Assembly: GCA_905373835.1 (NCBI GenBank)
Contig: CAJPUN010000006.1
Span: 4,728 to 68,727 of the forward strand
From: Candidatus Saccharimonadota bacterium
GTDB taxonomy: Bacteria; Patescibacteriota; Saccharimonadia; Saccharimonadales; Saccharimonadaceae
Length of the DNA stretch: 64,000 nt
Direction of reading: 5' to 3'
The notes beneath the pieces were generated by a model. The model searched no databases. It saw only the letters and a list, made by a program, of their open reading frames with translations, and was not told the origin of the DNA. Each line of letters begins with the position of its first letter. Within the stretch, counting starts at the first letter, position 1. Made by a program: the position numbers and the translations under genes. Of this stretch, positions 60,371 to 64,000 are shown in pieces.

Positions 60371-61735
60371 ATGAGGGAACTCAGGCAAGCAAAACATAAT
60401 AAATGGAGAACACTGACGCGTGTGTCTCAGGCTGGGTGCCTGGTGGCGGTAGCTGCCATGGTGGCATTGTTTGCCCAGCCTACACGGGCTGCCCAAGAGG
60501 TAGCTTGGAAGGAGCAAGCTGGCTCTGGTGTAAAGAACTGGTCGGCAATGGCTGGCTCGACAGACGGCACCAAGCTCGTTGCAGCAGTGAATGTCGGGAA
60601 TGTCTACACCTCGACAGACAGTGGTGTCACCTGGATGGAACGACCAATAACTGGTCTTGCCGCTCCACAAAAGTGGACGGCTCTTGCCAGCTCGGCCGAT
60701 GGTAGTAAGATCGCTGCCTTTTACCAATGGGGTGGCTACATGTACACCTCAAATGACTCAGGTGCTACCTGGACGAAAAATGGTCTCCCAGGAGCTGCTG
60801 GTGACTGGGTGTCTGTTACTAGCTCGGCCGATGGCACCAAGCTCGCCGCTGTAGCAACCAACCGTGGGGTATTTACCTCCACCAACTCTGGCGCAAGCTG
60901 GAAAGAGCAAGCCAACCCAGGTGCGAAGAAATGGACATCAATCGCTGGCTCAGCAGACGGCACCAAGCTTGCCGCAACTGTTGCCGACGGTGTTGTCTAC
61001 ACCTCGACAGACAGCGGTGTAACCTGGACAGAGCAAGTAGCTGCTGGCACTCAGAAGTGGACATCGATCGCGAGCTCGGCTGATGGTATGAAGCTTGCTG
61101 CAACCGTCAATGGTGGCAAGATCTACACTTCAGACGATGGTGGTGCAACCTGGATGGAAAATGACAGCGCTGCTACCGGTGCGTGGTCGGCTGTTGTTAT
61201 GTCGAACGACGGTGCTAACCTCGCTGCAGCACTCAACGGTGGCAACATCAACACAGCAACAGCTAAGGACAAGCCAGTTGTGCAGCCAGCTCCGGCCAAC
61301 CCAGCGCCCGCAAATCCAGCTCCAGCTAACCCAGCTCCCGCTACCCCGGCCCCTGCAAATCCTGCGCCCGCTACACCTGCTCCGGCCACTCCAGCACCAG
61401 CTACACCCGCTCCAGCGACGCCCGCACCTGCGACTCCGGCCCCAGCAACCCCAGCTCCAGCTACCCCGGCACCTGCCAATCCGGCACCTGCTACACCCGC
61501 GCCTGCAAATCCAGCTCCAGCTGAGCCAGCCGTAGAACCTGCACCAGCAGAAGAGCCGGCTCCAGCAGCCAACCCAGCACCTGCAGCTAAACCAGCAGCA
61601 GAGGCTGCCGCTCCTGCTAAGCACGAAGGTCCAGCTCTCGCTGACACTGGTGACAGTGTATGGCTTGTCGCTGCACTCGCAGCCAGTGGTCTTGGCGCCG
61701 GGAGCTTCTGGTTCGTCAAGAGCCGCAAGAACTAG
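60371..61735 (+). CDS. Surface protein: beta-propeller-like repeats, Ala-Pro stalk, sorting-like tail
   Basis: A 454-residue exported protein. A signal peptide (about residues 15-40) is followed by six repeats of about 42 residues resembling BNR/YCF48 repeats; each has SADGTKLAA and an (I/V)YTSTDSGVTW-like strand. A long low-complexity stalk of Ala, Pro, Asn and Thr (PANPAPATPAPA units, about residues 305-395) comes next. The end is LADTGDS, a hydrophobic helix and a KSRKN tail, a sorting-signal-like layout. ATG 60371 follows AAAGGAGGG. The convergent gene at 62386 has the same repeats and tail. I infer an adhesin or host-contact protein; sialidase activity is not implied. Confidence 0.85.
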   Translation: MRELRQAKHNKWRTLTRVSQAGCLVAVAAMVALFAQPTRAAQEVAWKEQAGSGVKNWSAMAGSTDGTKLVAAVNVGNVYTSTDSGVTWMERPITGLAAPQKWTALASSADGSKIAAFYQWGGYMYTSNDSGATWTKNGLPGAAGDWVSVTSSADGTKLAAVATNRGVFTSTNSGASWKEQANPGAKKWTSIAGSADGTKLAATVADGVVYTSTDSGVTWTEQVAAGTQKWTSIASSADGMKLAATVNGGKIYTSDDGGATWMENDSAATGAWSAVVMSNDGANLAAALNGGNINTATAKDKPVVQPAPANPAPANPAPANPAPATPAPANPAPATPAPATPAPATPAPATPAPATPAPATPAPATPAPANPAPATPAPANPAPAEPAVEPAPAEEPAPAANPAPAAKPAAEAAAPAKHEGPALADTGDSVWLVAALAASGLGAGSFWFVKSRKN

Positions 61736-61764
61736 AGCACTGCACCGCAGCGTCTCTATACCCA

Positions 61765-61798
61765 AGAGAAAGGCATACAGTATGCCTTTCTCTTTTTT
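61765..61798 (+). terminator. Intrinsic terminator of the repeat-protein gene
   Basis: Perfect 13-bp stem AGAGAAAGGCATA / TATGCCTTTCTCT with a 3-base loop and six T at its end, 29 bases after the stop. Confidence 0.93.
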
Positions 61799-62329
61799 GG
61801 TTGGCAGACGCATTAAGGAGAGTGGTCTACTTCTTGAGTAGAGCGAACGGTGGTGTGGGCTAGGCTATGTGGCTAATGCCAGGCCTTTTGCAGTAATCTT
61901 CTGCAGAGAGAAGGTGAGGGGTGAGATAAGCAAGTGGCCTCTAGGAGGTTGGTACTGGTGTATATTTTGTCTCCTTCTCCGGCATTTATGCGCCGTAGAG
62001 ATGCCCCGAGCATACGTAATAACAATATGCAGAAGCCGGCAGGAGCGCGCTTCTAATAGGGTTTATTTGCTCTGTAGTATGGCGTCATGGCCGCGACTGT
62101 GGCTTGTAGTAGGGGCTGTCTCGCGCGTCTATACCTCCCCAAAGTAGTATAAAGAAGGGAGGTAAGAGCATTGAGCCACACACCAGAGGGTCTGCAAGCC
62201 GCCACACTGGCGAGTAGCCTGCAGTTGCCGCTGGGGCATTGCCGTGTGTCACGTATATTGTAACTATACATAATAGTGACGAATCTGACACTCTCGCCAG
62301 GCGCAGCAGAAGAGCAAAAGAAATCAAAT
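61799..62329. other. Intergenic region between convergent surface-protein genes
   Basis: About 530 bases without a gene I can support. Short frames exist but lack start signals. No tRNA, tmRNA or RNase P hallmark is visible. Confidence 0.5.
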
Positions 62330-62357
62330 CGGCTTGGATAGCATAGTATCCAAGCCG
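62330..62357 (-). terminator. Terminator of the minus-strand repeat-protein gene
   Basis: Perfect 11-bp stem CGGCTTGGATA / TATCCAAGCCG with a 6-base loop; on the minus strand it runs into a T-rich tract, 29 bases past the stop. Confidence 0.85.
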
Positions 62358-62385
62358 AGGTGTACCTGTGTGGGGTAGCAGTGCG

Positions 62386-64000
62386 CTACGAGCGCCGCCT
62401 GCGGAGCATCCACACCCCGCCGCTGCCCAGTGCAATTGCAGCGAGGGCGGTGGGGAAGAGGCTGTCGCCAGTGTTGGCAAGGAGGCCACTAGGGCGCGAT
62501 GAGTTGCTGGTAGAGCCAGTGTGCGATGTATCTTCGTAGATGGCGATGGGGTCGAGGATCGTGCCGTTGGCAGTGCCATCTTCGTCACCAAAGCCGCCGT
62601 CGGTCACATCGTAGGCAATTGTTGTGCGTGTGCCGCTCGGGTTTGTGCCAAAGTTGATCCGGCTTGTGATGTCTTCGATGACTGAGCCACCTTTGGCCAG
62701 CTTGAGCACGGTGAGGCGGCTTGGGTCGCGGTAGTGCTTGCTTAGTGTGAGTGCTACATGGGTGGTGTAGCCAGTGTGAGCGCTCTGCCCAGCACAGGTG
62801 ATGGTGAAGCGTACGCTGTTGCGCAGAACCCGGCCTTGGTACTGTGCGGGGGCGGTTGCTGGCTCGGCTGAGGCAATGTGACTGCACGGTTTGCCAGCCG
62901 TAGCGAGCGATACCGCACCGCCGTGTGGCTGAGGGATTGTAGTCGAGTTGGTTGGCTGATTTGGCTGCTTCGGATTCTTGGGTGTTGGTGTGGATGGGGC
63001 TGATGTGATGGCATTTAGCCGAGCCTGGAGGGCGGCTTGTTTGCGTGCATCCCTGACGGCGGCAATGCGAGCTTGGGCAGTAGCAATGTCTGCTGGGTTC
63101 TTGCTGGCTTCGGCTCGGGCCACAGCAGCTTCGGCAGCGGCCAGTGTGCGATCATCTACCGGTGGAGTGGTGGTATATATCATGCCACCGTAGGCAGCAG
63201 CTATTAGCTTGCTTCCATCGGTCGAGCTGGCAAGGGCTGACCAGTTGGGCACGCCAGGCGACGTCTGAGCTACCCATGTTGCACCGCCGTCGGTCGATAC
63301 GTAGATATAACCACCACCGCCAGCTGTTGCAGCGAGGGTGCCGCCATCGGCCGAGATGGTTGCTGCTGTCCAGTTGTGTCGGCCGTCCACACTGCGCTCC
63401 GTCCACGTCGCGCCACCATTGGTCGAGATGTAGACGTTACCGCCAGCAGCTGTTGCGACGAGCTTTGTGCCATCGGGCGAGCTGGCAATTGATGTCCAGG
63501 TGCGGTTGCCAGCTTGGGTGCGTTCTGTCCAGGTCTTGCCGCCGTCTAAGGAGGTATAGATAGCACCGCCTTCCACGACTGCGGCTAGTTTGTTGCCGTC
63601 AGCCGAGCTTGTGACGGCGCGCCATTTGCGGCTGCCCGACTTTGGCTGCTCCGTCCAGGTTGCACCGCCATCGCGCGAGGTGTAGATAACGTGATCCTTG
63701 GCGACAGCCACTAGCTTATTACCATCAGCCGAGCTTGCGATCGACATCCAGTTGATCGACCCACTCATCGCGTGCTTGTGCCACGTTGCACCACCGTCTT
63801 GTGATGTCATGATGTAGCCGCCCCAGTCGTAGAGTGCCGCAATCTTGCTCCCATCAGCCGAGCTCGCAATGCTCACCCAGTTGCGCACCTCAGACTTTGG
63901 TTGCTCCGTCCACGTTGCACCGCCATCGCGCGAGGTATGGATTGTGCCACCCCAGGCGGCAGCTGCTAGGTTACTTCCATCGGCCGAGCTGGCAAGGGCC
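62386..64000 (-). CDS. Surface protein with beta-propeller-like repeats, start outside the window
   Basis: The frame is open to the end of the window, so the N-terminus is missing; the GTG at 63888 is inside a repeat and is not the start. At least 538 residues are visible. Seven repeats with SSADGSKLAA and (I/V)YTSRDGGATWTEQ follow one another; then comes a helical, Ala/Arg-rich linker (AARIA-type, about 45 residues), a Thr/Pro/Asn linker, a beta-rich domain with YQGRVLRNSVRFTITCAGQ, and a tail LLANTGDSLFPTALAAIALG followed by RRRRS. It is a paralogue of the plus-strand gene at 60371 with a different C-terminal part. Likely cell-surface and adhesive. Confidence 0.85.
   Translation of the reverse strand, partial: ALASSADGSNLAAAAWGGTIHTSRDGGATWTEQPKSEVRNWVSIASSADGSKIAALYDWGGYIMTSQDGGATWHKHAMSGSINWMSIASSADGNKLVAVAKDHVIYTSRDGGATWTEQPKSGSRKWRAVTSSADGNKLAAVVEGGAIYTSLDGGKTWTERTQAGNRTWTSIASSPDGTKLVATAAGGNVYISTNGGATWTERSVDGRHNWTAATISADGGTLAATAGGGGYIYVSTDGGATWVAQTSPGVPNWSALASSTDGSKLIAAAYGGMIYTTTPPVDDRTLAAAEAAVARAEASKNPADIATAQARIAAVRDARKQAALQARLNAITSAPSTPTPKNPKQPNQPTNSTTIPQPHGGAVSLATAGKPCSHIASAEPATAPAQYQGRVLRNSVRFTITCAGQSAHTGYTTHVALTLSKHYRDPSRLTVLKLAKGGSVIEDITSRINFGTNPSGTRTTIAYDVTDGGFGDEDGTANGTILDPIAIYEDTSHTGSTSNSSRPSGLLANTGDSLFPTALAAIALGSGGVWMLRRRRS

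Noticed and set aside
60371..61735. Sialidase activity of the repeat proteins
   Set aside because: The Asp/Trp strand repeats resemble BNR boxes, but catalytic residues of sialidases (Arg triad, Tyr) are not arranged as expected; only a structural repeat is supported.
61123..61813. Minus-strand frames of Gly/Ala and Cys/Trp repeats opposite the Ala-Pro stalk
   Set aside because: They are mirror images of the repeat codons of the 60371 gene; no promoter or ribosome binding site supports them.
1..64000. tRNA genes, rRNA genes, CRISPR arrays and insertion sequences
   Set aside because: I looked for T-loop GGTTCGA patterns, evenly spaced direct repeats and transposase motifs in the intergenic regions and found none; a tRNAscan-SE and CRISPR search would be decisive.

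Overview
This window looks like a chromosomal segment of a small-genome Candidate Phyla Radiation bacterium, most likely Candidatus Saccharibacteria (TM7). The reasons are compact gene packing, short aminoacyl-tRNA synthetases, a stripped-down rpsB-tsf-frr-uppS-rseP-proS cluster without pyrH, cdsA or dxr, many membrane-anchored proteins of unknown function, and few biosynthetic enzymes. UGA is used as a stop codon and a release factor 2 gene (prfB) is present, so the genetic code is standard. This argues against Gracilibacteria and Absconditabacteria. The taxonomic call is an inference, since no rRNA gene lies in the window. I saw no tRNA or rRNA gene, CRISPR array, insertion sequence or prophage.

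Layout. 1-7.5 kb: translation and envelope core (partial unknown gene, rpsB, tsf, frr, uppS, site-2 protease, CPBP protease, proS, greA). 7.5-20.4 kb: envelope and surface genes (small membrane proteins, lysS, an anchored six-hairpin-glycosidase-like protein, a DUF2207 protein, uppP, a MacB-like ABC exporter, a collagen-like surface protein). 20.5-31 kb: serS, a dihydroorotate dehydrogenase, unknown proteins, hpf, a frameshifted small gene, secA, an M16 peptidase and small unknown genes. 31-45 kb: murD, HtpX-like protease, prfB, a 1301-residue helicase-nuclease, ftsE-ftsX with a CHAP-type cell-wall hydrolase, a CtpA-type protease and a response regulator. 45-57 kb: unknown proteins, rpmA, an RNA-methyltransferase-like gene, a flippase-like membrane protein, xseA-xseB, a membrane methyltransferase, a two-component pair with recO, and glyS. 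56.6-64 kb: an unknown gene pair, a second CPBP protease, and two convergent surface proteins built from beta-propeller-type repeats.

How the genes fit together. UppS and UppP make and recycle the undecaprenyl carrier, MurD builds the peptidoglycan stem, and FtsE/FtsX with the secreted CHAP protein form a likely division-site hydrolase system. SecA exports the many signal-peptide proteins. The collagen-like, repeat-stalk and glycosidase-like proteins are candidates for contact with a host cell.

Three points stand out. First, the gene between prfB and ftsE joins an SF1 helicase, a PD-(D/E)XK-type nuclease and a WYL-like C-terminus. It is visibly AT-richer than its neighbours and is a strong candidate for a single-gene defence system. 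Second, two intergenic regions near proS and glyS carry a matching structured element of about 120 nt. Its core sequence is conserved, while its closing stem is different in sequence but still paired, which suggests an undescribed RNA family. Third, at least nine genes have a -10 box exactly six bases before the start codon, which predicts leaderless mRNAs alongside ordinary Shine-Dalgarno genes.
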